Source: Pannonibacter tanglangensis
GTDB taxonomy: Bacteria; Pseudomonadota; Alphaproteobacteria; Rhizobiales; Stappiaceae
DNA length: 64,000 bases
NCBI RefSeq assembly: GCF_009915685.1
Contig: NZ_JAABLP010000002.1
Strand: one strand, 5' to 3'
Shown in pieces: positions 41,698 to 50,383 of the stretch (position 1 is its first letter; every line of letters begins with the position of its first letter). A program made the position numbers and the translations under genes. A model generated the notes under the pieces. It was given only the letters and a program-made list of their open reading frames with translations, ran no database searches and was not told the DNA's origin.

Positions 41698-43418
41698 GGG
41701 ACAGGCCGGACGAGGGGCCTGCCGCCATGTCCGGGCGCCCCGAACAGCGGCACTGGGGACCAGTCCGGCAGCGGCGGCAGGGCGTCCGGTGCCAGATGCC
41801 CGAAGCGGCCACCGGCATGAACCACATGACCGCCGACCAGCGTCAGGTCGGAGCTGATTGCCGCGATTTCAGCTTCCGGGCAGGTGAAATAGTCGCGGTC
41901 GAGAACCGCGAGATCCGCCAGCTGGCCCTCCGCGATCTGGCCCTTACGGCCCGTCTCTCGGCTGAACCAGGCGGCATTCGCCGTCCAGTGACGCAGCGCC
42001 GCCGTGCGGTCGAGGCGATCTTCTTCCGTCCAGATCTCGTCGCCCCCACGCCCCCGACCGGACACAGCCCAATGGATGGCAAGCCAGGGATTGTAGGACG
42101 AGACGCGCGTGGCGTCCGTGCCGGCGGCAAGGGGGACACCGGACTGAACCATTCGGCGCACCGGCATCACCGCGCGCAAGGCCGCCTCGCCATAGCGGCG
42201 CTGGTACTCCCGCACCTGGAAGGCGATCCGGTTCTGGTAGCTGATACCGCCGCCGAGACGGGCGATCCTGTCCATCGTGCGGGGTGAGATCGTCTCGCCG
42301 TGGTCGAAGATCCAGTTCAGTCCCTCGAGCCCATGCCGGCCACCCACCCGTTCGACCACATCGAGGATGCGCGCGGCGCTTTCCTCGTAGGTGCAATGGA
42401 AGCGAAACGGCCAGCGGTGGGCCAGCAGCAGGTCCAGCACCGGTTCGAGCTCTGCTTCCATCTGCGGCGCGAGCGTGGGCCTCGGAAAGCTGAAGTCCTC
42501 GAAATCATAGGCAGAAGCGACGAGCATTTCGCCCGCGCCGAGGCAGCGCAGCATGTCATCGCCCTGATCCGGAGCGACCATTTCCAGCCAGCGCTGGAAA
42601 TCTGCCAGCTCGCGGCCGGGCTTCTGCGCAAACAGGTGATAGCCGATACGCACGGTCTGCTGTCCGCGGCGATGCAGCTCGCTGATGACGCCGTAGTCAT
42701 CGGGATAGTTCAGGAAACCGCCGGCGCAGTCCAGCGCGGAAGTCAGTCCCAGCCCATTCAGCGCCCGGAAGTAATGCCGTGTCGAGGTGATCTGCTCGTC
42801 GAAGGACAGTTTCGGCGCCCGGTCCAGCAGGGCATAGAGCGGTTGCGCATTGGGGCGGGCGAGCGCCAGGCCCGTCGGACGTCCGCTGTCATCCCGCTCC
42901 AGGCGCCCTGACACGAAGGGCTCGTAGAAATGCTCGTCGATGCCGAGTGCGCGCAGTGCAGCAGCGTTCATCCAGGCTCTGTCGTAGAGGTGGAGCACAT
43001 ACACGGGGACGTCTGGGGACACCGCGTTGATCTCGGCAAGCGTCGGCAGGCGGCGCTCTGCAAACTGGTCCGCCGACCAGCCGCCGACGACACGGACCCA
43101 GGCGCCGGGCGGCGTGCGCCGGGCCTGTTCCCGCAACAGCCGGAGCCCGTCGGCGAGCGAGGGCACCTCGTCCCAGCGCAGCTCCATCGCAAAGTTGTTG
43201 CCCTGGCGGATGATGTGCGTGTGGCTGTCGATCAGCCCGGGGACCACGGTCGCGCCCTGCAGGTCGATGCGTGGCGCATCGGGATGCTGCTGCACGAGAT
43301 CCCTCGTGGGTCCGACCGCAGCAAACAGCCCGTCTCGGATCAGCACGGCCTCCGCATCTGGGCGGGCGGGATCCATGGTGGCGATGCGGCCGCCGAGGAG
43401 GAGAAGGGAGGAGGTCAT
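41694..43418 (-). CDS. Amidohydrolase family protein (YtcJ-like)
   Basis: A 574-residue metal-dependent amidohydrolase of the amidohydrolase_3/YtcJ group. VVPGLIDSHTHIIRQGNN carries the HxH metal ligands, FRFHCTYEESAARIL a further His, WIFDHGETIS another, and AAGTDATRVSSYNPW the Asp. The short beta sandwich at both ends is intact (ISSDLTLVGGHVVHAGG). No signal peptide. ATGA overlaps with XapX upstream and MFS downstream define a three-gene operon. Confidence 0.92.
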   Translation of the reverse strand: MTSSLLLLGGRIATMDPARPDAEAVLIRDGLFAAVGPTRDLVQQHPDAPRIDLQGATVVPGLIDSHTHIIRQGNNFAMELRWDEVPSLADGLRLLREQARRTPPGAWVRVVGGWSADQFAERRLPTLAEINAVSPDVPVYVLHLYDRAWMNAAALRALGIDEHFYEPFVSGRLERDDSGRPTGLALARPNAQPLYALLDRAPKLSFDEQITSTRHYFRALNGLGLTSALDCAGGFLNYPDDYGVISELHRRGQQTVRIGYHLFAQKPGRELADFQRWLEMVAPDQGDDMLRCLGAGEMLVASAYDFEDFSFPRPTLAPQMEAELEPVLDLLLAHRWPFRFHCTYEESAARILDVVERVGGRHGLEGLNWIFDHGETISPRTMDRIARLGGGISYQNRIAFQVREYQRRYGEAALRAVMPVRRMVQSGVPLAAGTDATRVSSYNPWLAIHWAVSGRGRGGDEIWTEEDRLDRTAALRHWTANAAWFSRETGRKGQIAEGQLADLAVLDRDYFTCPEAEIAAISSDLTLVGGHVVHAGGRFGHLAPDALPPLPDWSPVPLFGAPGHGGRPLVRPVP

Positions 43419-43693
43419 GCGCGTCTGTCCTTCGGCTCGGGCGCTGCATGGGGGTCGGGTTGCGGCGGCAGATGGCCCATCACATGCGGAGCCGCATGCT
43501 GGCGCAACCAGTCTGCCGTAAAGGCATGGCCGGCGAGATAGCGCTTGCCGGCCGAAACGGCCTGCTCCCCGGCCAGAATGCCGAACAGGCCGATGAGCGC
43601 GATCACCGGCGGCGCCGGCGACCGGACCCCGGACAGTCCGTAGATGACCCCGACCACCAGACCGAGGCCGAGGGTGACGAGATAGGCATTCAT
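43415..43693 (-). CDS. XapX domain-containing small membrane protein
   Basis: A 92-residue protein with two hydrophobic segments (YLVTLGLGLVVGVIYGLSG and VIALIGLFGILAGEQAV) matching the XapX/DUF1427 domain; the KRYLAG motif follows. The C-terminal 30 residues are a hydrophilic His/Pro-rich tail. XapX genes often precede YtcJ-like amidohydrolases, as here with an ATGA overlap. Function unknown. Confidence 0.88.
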   Translation of the reverse strand: MNAYLVTLGLGLVVGVIYGLSGVRSPAPPVIALIGLFGILAGEQAVSAGKRYLAGHAFTADWLRQHAAPHVMGHLPPQPDPHAAPEPKDRRA

Positions 43694-43717
43694 CGGGCTC
43701 TCCTGGCCTGGTCGGGC

Positions 43718-43812
43718 AAAAAAGGCGGCGCGCGCCTGCCCGCAGATCGGGCAAGTCGGCGGGGGGAACGGCGCGCGCCGCAGGCGAGAGGACCTGCCGG
43801 GGGGACGGCAGG
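43718..43812 (-). terminator. Nested hairpin terminator after the third isochorismatase-family gene
   Basis: GCGGCGCGCGCC (43725-43736) pairs with GGCGCGCGCCGC (43770-43781), enclosing TGCCCG/CGGGCA (43737-43742 and 43748-43753). On the minus strand the stem is followed by six T (A-run 43718-43723). A further hairpin CCTGCCG/CGGCAGG (43793-43812) precedes it. It separates the hydrolase gene from the XapX operon. Confidence 0.8.
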
Positions 43813-43821
43813 CATCCCGGC

Positions 43822-44481
43822 CTAACCGGCTTCCGAGGCGTGCTCGCCGAGCATGGTCTTGGCGTAGACCAGCCCGATGCCGTAGGCGCCGCCGTAGCGT
43901 TTCGCGATCGAGACCGTCGTGTCGTAGGTGTCGCCACGGGCCCAGTCCCGCTGCAGTTCAAGCAGGTACTGCAGGGCAGTCATCGGCCGCGCTCCGGCCT
44001 GCTGCATCCGCTCCATCGCGCGACCATGCGCCTCGGCCGAGACGTCGCCGCAGGCATCCGCGATGACATAGACCTCGAAGCCCTGGGCGAGCGCCGACAG
44101 GGCCGGGCCGACAATGCACACGCTCGTCCAGAGCCCCGCCAGAACGATCCGGCCGCGTCCGATGCGGTTGATCTCCACCGCAATGCGCGGATCTTCCCAG
44201 GTGTTCATGGTGGTGCGGTCAATCGCGGCCTGCCCCGGAAATGCGGCGGTAATCTCCTCGAACATGGGGCCGGAGAAGCTCTTCTCCGCAACGGTCGTGA
44301 GGACCGTCGGGACGTGGAAGGCGGCCGCCGCCGAGGCAACGAGGCCGGCATTGTTGCGCAGTTCGATCGCATCGATCGACTTGGTGGCAAAGGCCATCTG
44401 CGACTGATGATCGATCAGGACAAGCGTATGATCGCCCGGCGACAGCAGGGACTGGCCAGGGGCAGCTACGGCGGTGGGCAT
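43822..44481 (-). CDS. Isochorismatase family hydrolase (third copy, YcaC-like)
   Basis: A 219-residue cysteine hydrolase. Asp24 in LVLIDHQSQMAFATKSID, Cys in LAGLWTSVCIVGPAL and IADACGDVSAEAH match the YcaC-type subgroup. The C-terminal about 40 residues (YDTTVSIAKRYGGAYGIGLVYAKTML) are characteristic of this subgroup. Monocistronic, with a strong terminator downstream. Substrate unknown. Confidence 0.88.
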   Translation of the reverse strand: MPTAVAAPGQSLLSPGDHTLVLIDHQSQMAFATKSIDAIELRNNAGLVASAAAAFHVPTVLTTVAEKSFSGPMFEEITAAFPGQAAIDRTTMNTWEDPRIAVEINRIGRGRIVLAGLWTSVCIVGPALSALAQGFEVYVIADACGDVSAEAHGRAMERMQQAGARPMTALQYLLELQRDWARGDTYDTTVSIAKRYGGAYGIGLVYAKTMLGEHASEAG

Positions 44482-44783
44482 CGAGACCTCTCCGGTTCAG
44501 ACGGGACACTGACGAGGCCGAGCATCGCGCCGAAATGGCCGACGGTCTTTCGCAGGTCGTGCGTCGATGTCGAGATCCGCGCGGCCCGGCGCCGGAGCTG
44601 TGTCGCGCTGGTGGCCTCCCGCATGCGGAACTGCGGGGCTGCGCCGCAGGCTTTCGACAGGAGGGGCTGTCCCCCGATAGACGTGCCCGGGTGGCGGTCG
44701 TTAGTCTTTCCTGATGGCGCACGTCTCCCCGGCCTGGACATCCGACGGGTCTCGTGCCGGCTCGAACCTGCGGGAGACATGCA
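44482..44783. other. Divergent promoter region
   Basis: About 300 bp between the leftward hydrolase and the rightward epimerase gene. No gene, repeat or clear operator seen. Confidence 0.4.
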
Positions 44784-45668
44784 ATGGCCGATCTGCTCGT
44801 CACGGGGATCAATGGTTTCGTGGGGCGACATGTCAGCACCGGCCTCGCACGTGCCGGGCACAGGCTGAGCGTCCTGGTGCGCAAGGCCGCTGATCTTGAC
44901 CGTGCGGCGCAGCTCGGCGCTCGGCCGGTGCATGCCGATCTTACCGATCTTGACCGGCTTGCGAGCGAAGCTGCAAGGGCAGACGGCGTGGTGCATTGCG
45001 CCGCAAGCGATGCGCCGTCCTTCCAGCCGGTGAATGCAGCCGTTGTTGCGGCCATGCTGGAGGCCTTGCGGCCTGGCGCTGCGTTCGTCTGCCATGCCGG
45101 CAGCCTTGTCTTCGGCCCGACGCCGAATGCTGCGCCCGGGCTCGACGGGTCCGGCGCCTATGCTCCGCCGCCCGGGCTTGAGAGCCGGGCGGCAACGGAT
45201 CGTATGGTGCGCGAGGCAGGTGCCCGGCGTGACCTACGAACGGCTGTCATTCACGCTTCCTTCGTGTATGGCGGGGTTGGCGCGGCCCTTCCGGCAGCCC
45301 TGACCGACGCAGCGCGTCTGGCAGGAGCGTCCCTCTACCCGGGCGATGGCGCCGCCCGATGGAGCACGGTGCATGTGGAGGACTGGGCAGACCTGATCGT
45401 CGCGGCGGTCACGAAGGTGCCGGCCGGCGGGCGGGCCTATGTGGCCGGCGGGCCTGACCGGTCGATGGCCGAAATTGCGACCCTCCTGGGTGCGGCGCTC
45501 GGGCTGCCGACGAAGGCGGTGGACCCGGCCGAGGCGATGGACCGCTGGGGATTCCTGGGGCCAGCCCTTTCGGTGCCGCAGGTGTTCGACAACCGGATCG
45601 CGCGTGCCGAAGTCGGCTGGGCAGGCCCAAACGACCGGCTCGTCTCTGCGCTGGCGGTGCCCGCCTGA
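44784..45668 (+). CDS. NAD-dependent epimerase/dehydratase family protein
   Basis: A 294-residue extended short-chain dehydrogenase. The nucleotide-binding motif is LLVTGINGFVGRHVS; the substrate-side text has HAGSLVFGP and FVYGGVG. The canonical YxxxK is not clearly present, which suggests a non-epimerase member such as an NmrA-like or degenerate SDR. GGGAG 7 nt before the ATG at 44784 sets the start. Stands alone. Confidence 0.85.
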   Translation: MADLLVTGINGFVGRHVSTGLARAGHRLSVLVRKAADLDRAAQLGARPVHADLTDLDRLASEAARADGVVHCAASDAPSFQPVNAAVVAAMLEALRPGAAFVCHAGSLVFGPTPNAAPGLDGSGAYAPPPGLESRAATDRMVREAGARRDLRTAVIHASFVYGGVGAALPAALTDAARLAGASLYPGDGAARWSTVHVEDWADLIVAAVTKVPAGGRAYVAGGPDRSMAEIATLLGAALGLPTKAVDPAEAMDRWGFLGPALSVPQVFDNRIARAEVGWAGPNDRLVSALAVPA

Positions 45669-45964
45669 GGCGATTGTGCTCGCGTTAGCGGTCAATCGCC
45701 GCGACAGTGGGACAGCCATCGGCTTGGGATCCTGCCCAATGGGCGAAACCCGTCCGCATCCTCGACCTGCCATGGCCCTGGGGGCGGCGCCCGTTCGACG
45801 AGCGTGCCCGCAGCATCGCACAGGCAGCATCGCACAGGTTGCGCCGCGACGCGCACGACCGCTGCGGCGACCGGCTGCGGACACTTGTTGCCTGGGCTGT
45901 ACCAGATGCCGGGCCAGAAGCAAGGAGGCAGCGCTCGGTTCTCGGGCGAAGCGGACGAGGCGGA
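45669..45964. other. Gene-free spacer
   Basis: About 296 bp between convergent genes. Nothing recognised apart from imperfect GC-rich repetition such as GCATCGCACAGGCAGCATCG near 45812. Confidence 0.4.
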
Positions 45965-46654
45965 TCAGGGCGCAGGGCATGTCCCGTCCCAGCGGAGCTC
46001 CTGACGCAAGCTGGCGCCGGCGGCCGTGAAGGCGCGCTCCAGCTCGGACATCATCGCGTCGACGTCAGCGTCTGCGCCCGGGTGAAGGGCCTCGGCCACC
46101 AGCAGCGCCTGCCGCGTTGCGGGACTGAAGGCGGAACGCTGCCCCTGGCGATGCACCCAGCGCCGCGCGTGGGCCTCGCCGGTGTCATCGCGGTAGATCA
46201 CCTCGCCGGCCTCCGGCGGCTCCTGTGCGCCGCCAAAGCTCTCGAAGGCCTCGTCGCCCCGGGCAAAGGTCACGGTGAGGTTTCCGGTGATTCTGCCGAG
46301 ATCGAAGATTGCCAGCGGAATGCCGTGGGCGGCTGACACGGCATTGCCGAAGTCGATCACAGGATGCAGGTTCGGCAGAGCACCGTCGATCCGCAGCCGG
46401 CGAAGCAGCGCTTCGGCAGCGGACCGGTACTGGGTCGGCTTGAAGCCCATGGCGGCATAGGCGGCGCGCCAGGCGCGGATCGAGGTGAACTCGCTTTCCG
46501 GGGCCCGGTCCAGCCGCGCCCGCGCCCGGTCGAGGTGCGGGGTCGGGTCCAGCGCCTCGGGGAAAAGAGGTGATGTCAGCGTCAGGATCCTGGCCCCGAC
46601 GCGAAGATCGGGAAACCGGTCCAGCAGGGCAGGGTCGTGTGAAAAGTGCTGCAT
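45965..46654 (-). CDS. B3/B4 domain-containing protein
   Basis: A 229-residue protein with a B3/B4 (phenylalanyl-tRNA synthetase beta editing-like) domain: IRAWRAAYAAMGFKPTQYRSAAEALLRR, LPNLHPVIDFGNAVSAAHGIPLAIFDL and GEVIYRDDTGEAHARRWVHRQGQRSA. Stand-alone proteins of this family may trans-edit mischarged tRNA, but most are uncharacterised. Divergent from an AraC gene across a minisatellite-containing spacer. Confidence 0.88.
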   Translation of the reverse strand: MQHFSHDPALLDRFPDLRVGARILTLTSPLFPEALDPTPHLDRARARLDRAPESEFTSIRAWRAAYAAMGFKPTQYRSAAEALLRRLRIDGALPNLHPVIDFGNAVSAAHGIPLAIFDLGRITGNLTVTFARGDEAFESFGGAQEPPEAGEVIYRDDTGEAHARRWVHRQGQRSAFSPATRQALLVAEALHPGADADVDAMMSELERAFTAAGASLRQELRWDGTCPAP

Positions 46655-47000
46655 GGCAGGGCCTTGGCTCTTGTCTTTCGGGAAGCGCCGGGGGCGCGTG
46701 ACGCCGGTCGTCCGCGGTCGGACCGGCTGGTGTCCGACCCAGCTTGCCGCTTGCGCCGGGGACGGTCTTGAACGAAATTGCGAAAGACGCGGCCGGGGCG
46801 GCGGGGGCGGTCAAGTCTTGCCAGACCCGCCGAGAAGACGGGCCGACCAACCACGCCGGCCAGACACGCCGGCCAACCACGCCGGCCAACCAGGCTGGCA
46901 AGAGACGCTGGCCAGGCATGCTGGCAAGACGGGCCGACAGGACGTTGCTCCCGCAAGGGGACGGTCTCTTGTACGAGCGCCGGCAGGGAAGGAGGTCGGC
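46655..47000. other. Divergent spacer with minisatellite
   Basis: 346 bp without a gene; most of its right half is the 13-bp tandem repeat at 46849-46939. The promoters of the flanking divergent genes must be here. Confidence 0.5.
46849..46939 (+). repeat. 13-bp tandem repeat, seven units
   Basis: Units in order: AACCACGCCGGCC, AGACACGCCGGCC, AACCACGCCGGCC, AACCAGGCTGGCA, AGAGACGCTGGCC, AGGCATGCTGGCA, AGACGGGCCGACA. It lies upstream of the AraC gene at 47001. The inverted character of GCCGGC gives each unit dyad symmetry. Confidence 0.9.
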
Positions 47001-47840
47001 ATGACGGAGGAGGCGCTGCGACGGCGCGCCAGCGACCGTGTCGAGGCCCGGGCCACGGCCTTGCGCGGCGCGATCCTCGTTGATGCCTGCTCGCGCCGCA
47101 GCTTCTCCCGCCACACGCACGATGTGTTCGGCATCGGTGTTGTCCTTGGCGGGGCACAGGAGTCAGCCAGCGGTCGCGGTCTGGTGCGGGCCGAGGCCGG
47201 GCATGTCATCTCGCTCAATCCGGGTGAGGTGCATGACGGCGCCCCGCTCGGCGACGGCCCGCGTCACTGGCGGATGATCTTCCTTGATCCCGAGGCCCTG
47301 GCGCAGGCCTTTGCCGGCAACGGGGTGTCGGCCGGCACCGAGCTCGCCTTTCCGGTCCTGCCCCGCCCCCTGGCGCGGCACACCGTCCTGTCCCTGCAGC
47401 AGGCCTTGCTGGAGCCGGTCCCCGACACGCTGGCGATCGACGGCCTCCTCGTCGAGGCTGTCGCCCATCTGCTGGACCGCGACGAGCCCTTGCGGATCGG
47501 GCCGGCAGATCCGGTCTGGCCGGCGCGGCAGGCGATCGAGGATGACCCGGCGGCCGACCGCGACCTGGCGGAGCTGGCGCGCATGTGCGGGCTCAGCCGT
47601 TTCCACTTCCTGCGCGCCTTTCGCGCGGCCACAGGCTTGCCGCCGCATGCCTTCCGCATCCAGAAGCGGTTGCAGGCCGCGCGACGGATGGTGCTGGCCG
47701 GCCTGCCGCTCAGCGAGGCGGCCGCGGCGGCCGGCTTTGCCGATCAGGCCCATTTCACCCGCCATTTCGTGCGGGCGCATGGCCATACCCCCGGATTGCT
47801 CGCGCGTCTCGCGCGCGGGTCGGGCAAACGGGCCTTATAA
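47001..47840 (+). CDS. AraC family transcriptional regulator with AraC-type cupin sensor
   Basis: A 279-residue regulator. N-terminal cupin: FSRHTHDVFGIGVVLGGAQ, then EAGHVISLNPGEVHDGAP. C-terminal HTH pair: RDLAELARMCGLSRFHFLRAFRAATGLPPHAF and LPLSEAAAAAGFADQAHFTRHFVRAHGHTPG. AAGGAGG 5 nt upstream makes the ATG at 47001 secure. The neighbour across the divergent spacer is the B3/B4 protein; AraC proteins of this type often control amino-acid exporters, but none is adjacent. Confidence 0.92.
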   Translation: MTEEALRRRASDRVEARATALRGAILVDACSRRSFSRHTHDVFGIGVVLGGAQESASGRGLVRAEAGHVISLNPGEVHDGAPLGDGPRHWRMIFLDPEALAQAFAGNGVSAGTELAFPVLPRPLARHTVLSLQQALLEPVPDTLAIDGLLVEAVAHLLDRDEPLRIGPADPVWPARQAIEDDPAADRDLAELARMCGLSRFHFLRAFRAATGLPPHAFRIQKRLQAARRMVLAGLPLSEAAAAAGFADQAHFTRHFVRAHGHTPGLLARLARGSGKRAL

Positions 47841-48373
47841 ACTCCCCTGGTAAGGGAGAGGTCTGGGCGCTTGTGTCTCGCGCGGGGCAGAAAACGGGCT
47901 GCAGATGGTCTTGCGGCAGCCGCAGGGTCAGAGGCGCCGGTGCCTCAGCGTGCCCGGGACACGGGTGCGGGCGATGTGGCGGAGATGCGCTGGAGACCGG
48001 TGCAGGCGGCCCGAGACCTCTGGTCTTGCCGAGGCGGCGAGCCCTGCGACCTGGCACGGGCGGTGGCGCAAGGGGCACAAGCGGCTCGTGCCGTTATGCG
48101 ATCCTGCGATCAGGCGGCTGGCCGGTCAGGTGTCTTGCCAAGCGCGTGTCTTGCCAAGCGCGTGTCTGGCCAAGCAGGCGTACGGACAGTCAGGCACTGG
48201 CGGTTTCGGTCGGCGGGTCAGACTGGCGGGTTGCGCGCACCTGAGGAGGCTGAGCGGAGCGGCCGGGACCGGAGGAACCTGAGCTGCCGGCAACCCGGAA
48301 CGGGGTCAGCGCCGGCAGCAGGGAGGATGGATTGCGCGAAGATCAGCGTCCTGGACGCGGTCCACGGCGGCAA
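47841..48373. other. Gene-free spacer with minisatellite
   Basis: 533 bp between convergent genes with no supported gene. Contains the 16-bp repeat at 48131-48180. Confidence 0.5.
48131..48180 (+). repeat. 16-bp tandem repeat
   Basis: Two perfect copies of TGTCTTGCCAAGCGCG (48131-48146, 48147-48162) and a degenerate third (TGTCTGGCCAAGCAGG). Confidence 0.85.
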
Positions 48374-48643
48374 TCAATGCAGCTTCAGCCATTCGCGGGC
48401 GGAGCGCTGGGCCTCGGCGATGTCGGCGGAGGACATCTCGCCGGAGATTTCCTTGCGGTAGCGGGCGGCTTCGGCGTTGCCCTTCATGGCGGCCAGGTTG
48501 AACCACATGTGGGCGGCGACCAGATCCGCCTTGCCGGAGCGGCCGGAGGCGCTGTCCAGACCCATCTGGAACAGGATGTCGGCAGTTGCGGGGGTTTCCC
48601 CCATGATGGCCATGTCGGCCGAATGCATTTCAAAGCGAGCCAT
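48374..48643 (-). CDS. Sel1-repeat-like small protein
   Basis: An 89-residue protein with one Sel1-like motif, DLVAAHMWFNLAAMKGNAEAARYR, preceded by ADILFQMGLDSASG and followed by SSADIAEAQRSAREWLKLH. Similar short proteins are common in Hyphomicrobiales. GGGGAGAG 6 nt before the ATG at 48643 sets the start over an upstream in-frame ATG. Role unknown, probably protein interaction. Confidence 0.82.
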   Translation of the reverse strand: MARFEMHSADMAIMGETPATADILFQMGLDSASGRSGKADLVAAHMWFNLAAMKGNAEAARYRKEISGEMSSADIAEAQRSAREWLKLH

Positions 48644-49058
48644 CGGTGCTCTCCCCATTTGACTTGCAGATCCCCCCGGATCTGCATCCCCGAAGCGCCT
48701 TTCCTTCTGATATGCCGCGCTTCCTGAGGGAAATACTCGCCCTGTCGGTTGAAAAGCCCGTTAAAACTTTAACTTAATGCAATTCAAACAAGAGTTTAAA
48801 GCCTCGTGAAGTTGATGTTTCGGTAAGCAAGACGTCGGCGAAACGGCTTTTGCTTCAAGGAGAGATGCTTCAACTGTTCGTGCTGGCGGAAAGACAACCG
48901 TAACCATGTTTTCAACGCATGCCACGCGAGGTCCGGTCGCCGCGAGCGCCGGCCGCCTGCATCACGGCGCGGCCGCAAAATCAGGCAGGGCCATCAGGCA
49001 GGGCAGTCAGGCGTCGCGGTCAGGCGTCGCGGTCAGGCGTAACGGTCTGGCCGAGCGG
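48644..49058. other. Gene-free spacer with AT-rich part and minisatellite
   Basis: 415 bp. The left half is AT-rich and probably holds the Sel1-like gene's promoter; the right half has the 13-bp repeat at 49007-49045. Confidence 0.5.
49007..49045 (+). repeat. 13-bp tandem repeat
   Basis: Two perfect copies of TCAGGCGTCGCGG and a third with two changes (TCAGGCGTAACGG), just downstream of the ureidoglycolate lyase stop. Confidence 0.85.
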
Positions 49059-49550
49059 TCAGGCCGAGCTGACAACGGTCCAGGGCGTGTCGAACCAGTG
49101 TTCCTGCAGGTTGGGCGTGGTGCCGATCCGGTCCACCACGGCAAAGAGGCCTGGCGCTTCCAGCGGTGTCAGCACGCCGTGCCAGGTGTTCCGGTGCAGG
49201 TTGATGGCCTGACCCGCGGCGGTCAGGAAGGCGCGGGGGGGCGCCGGCACGCCGCCGTCATCGGCCGCGACAATGACCAGAAATGACGTCAGGCTCATCG
49301 GGATGAAGGCCTGGCTGCCGTCCGGGTGGCGCTCGACCATGTCGAGGCGATAGGGCAGGGCGCGCGGTTCTGCCTTGAACAGCGACAGGCCTGCGCGGCC
49401 CTGCGGCCCGAAGTCGAGACGGGCGCGGTCGTGGTAGCGTCCGCAGAGCCCCTGGTTGATGATCCGGTCCGGGGCGCCGTCGGTCGCCAGCACGTCACCG
49501 AAGGGCGCGAATGCCTCGGCCGTCAGCGGTTCGGTCGTGATCCTGCGCAT
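49059..49550 (-). CDS. allA: Ureidoglycolate lyase
   Basis: A 163-residue enzyme that splits ureidoglycolate to glyoxylate and urea in allantoin breakdown. AllA features are visible: PLTAEAFAPFGDVL at the N-terminus, INQGLCGRYHDRARLDF, LPYRLDMVERHPDGSQAFIPM and NLHRNTWHGVLTPL. Length is normal. Its start is 2 bp after the AllE stop, so both are co-transcribed. Confidence 0.92.
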   Translation of the reverse strand: MRRITTEPLTAEAFAPFGDVLATDGAPDRIINQGLCGRYHDRARLDFGPQGRAGLSLFKAEPRALPYRLDMVERHPDGSQAFIPMSLTSFLVIVAADDGGVPAPPRAFLTAAGQAINLHRNTWHGVLTPLEAPGLFAVVDRIGTTPNLQEHWFDTPWTVVSSA

Positions 49551-49552
49551 GG

Positions 49553-50383
49553 TCAGCGCCCGAAGACGCCGCCGAGGCGGGCGTGCCGGTTGACATCCTT
49601 GTAAAGCAGATAGCGGAACCGGCCCGGTCCGCCCGCATAGCAGGCCTGCGGGCAATAGGCCCGCAGCCACATGAAGTCGCCTGCTTCCACCTCGACCCAG
49701 TCGCGGTTGAGCCGGTAGACGGCCTTGCCCTCCAGCACGTAGAGCCCGTGCTCCATCACATGGGTTTCCTCGAAGGGAATGAGGCCGCCGGGCTGGAAGG
49801 TGACGATGTTGACATGCATGTCGTGTCTGAGGTCGGACGGATCGACGAAGCGGGTCGTCGCCCAGGCGCCGCCCGTGTCCGGCATCGGCGTCGGCGGGAT
49901 GTCGCGCTCGTTGGTCACGAAGGCTGCGGGGCGTTCGACGCCGGGCGCCGGCTCGTAGCGCTTGCGCACCCAATGGAAGCGGGCCGTCTCCTCGCCCTCG
50001 TTGTAGAGCTTCCAGTCGCTCGAGGGCGGGAGATAGGCATAACCGCCGGAGGTCAGGCTGTGCCTGGCGCCGTCGACGACAAGGGTGAGGCTGCCATGGG
50101 TCACGAAGAGGACCGCCTGGGCCTCCGGATCCGTCTCCGGCTGTTCCGATCCGCCACCGGCCCTGAGCTCGACGACATACTGGCTGAAGGTTTCGGAAAA
50201 GCCGGTCATCGGGCGGGCAATGATCCAGCAGCGCATGCCGGCCCAGCCCGGCAGGAGCGAGGTGACGATGTCGGAGAACACGCCGCGCGGGATGACGGCG
50301 TAGCTTTCCGTGAACACGGCGCGGCCGGTGTGGAGGGCGGTCTGCGGCGGAAGGCCGCCGAGGGGGGCGTAGTAATCGGTCAT
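49553..50383 (-). CDS. allE: (S)-ureidoglycine aminohydrolase
   Basis: A 276-residue bicupin that converts ureidoglycine to ureidoglycolate, the step before AllA. Both cupin halves are present; the C-terminal metal site reads FEETHVMEHGLYVLEGKAVYRLNRDWVEVEAGDFMWLRAYCPQ, with YAGGPGRFRYLLYKDVNRH at the end. Start chosen at MTDYYAP (50383); a longer in-frame extension exists. No allantoinase or transporter gene is adjacent. Confidence 0.92.
   Translation of the reverse strand: MTDYYAPLGGLPPQTALHTGRAVFTESYAVIPRGVFSDIVTSLLPGWAGMRCWIIARPMTGFSETFSQYVVELRAGGGSEQPETDPEAQAVLFVTHGSLTLVVDGARHSLTSGGYAYLPPSSDWKLYNEGEETARFHWVRKRYEPAPGVERPAAFVTNERDIPPTPMPDTGGAWATTRFVDPSDLRHDMHVNIVTFQPGGLIPFEETHVMEHGLYVLEGKAVYRLNRDWVEVEAGDFMWLRAYCPQACYAGGPGRFRYLLYKDVNRHARLGGVFGR

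Noticed and set aside
39889..41820. 643-codon plus-strand frame
   Set aside because: Antisense to the MFS exporter; low-complexity Gly/Arg/Gln content typical of a shadow frame.
46802..46990. CRISPR-like array
   Set aside because: The 13-bp units are directly tandem with no unique spacers and no cas genes are nearby, so this is a minisatellite.
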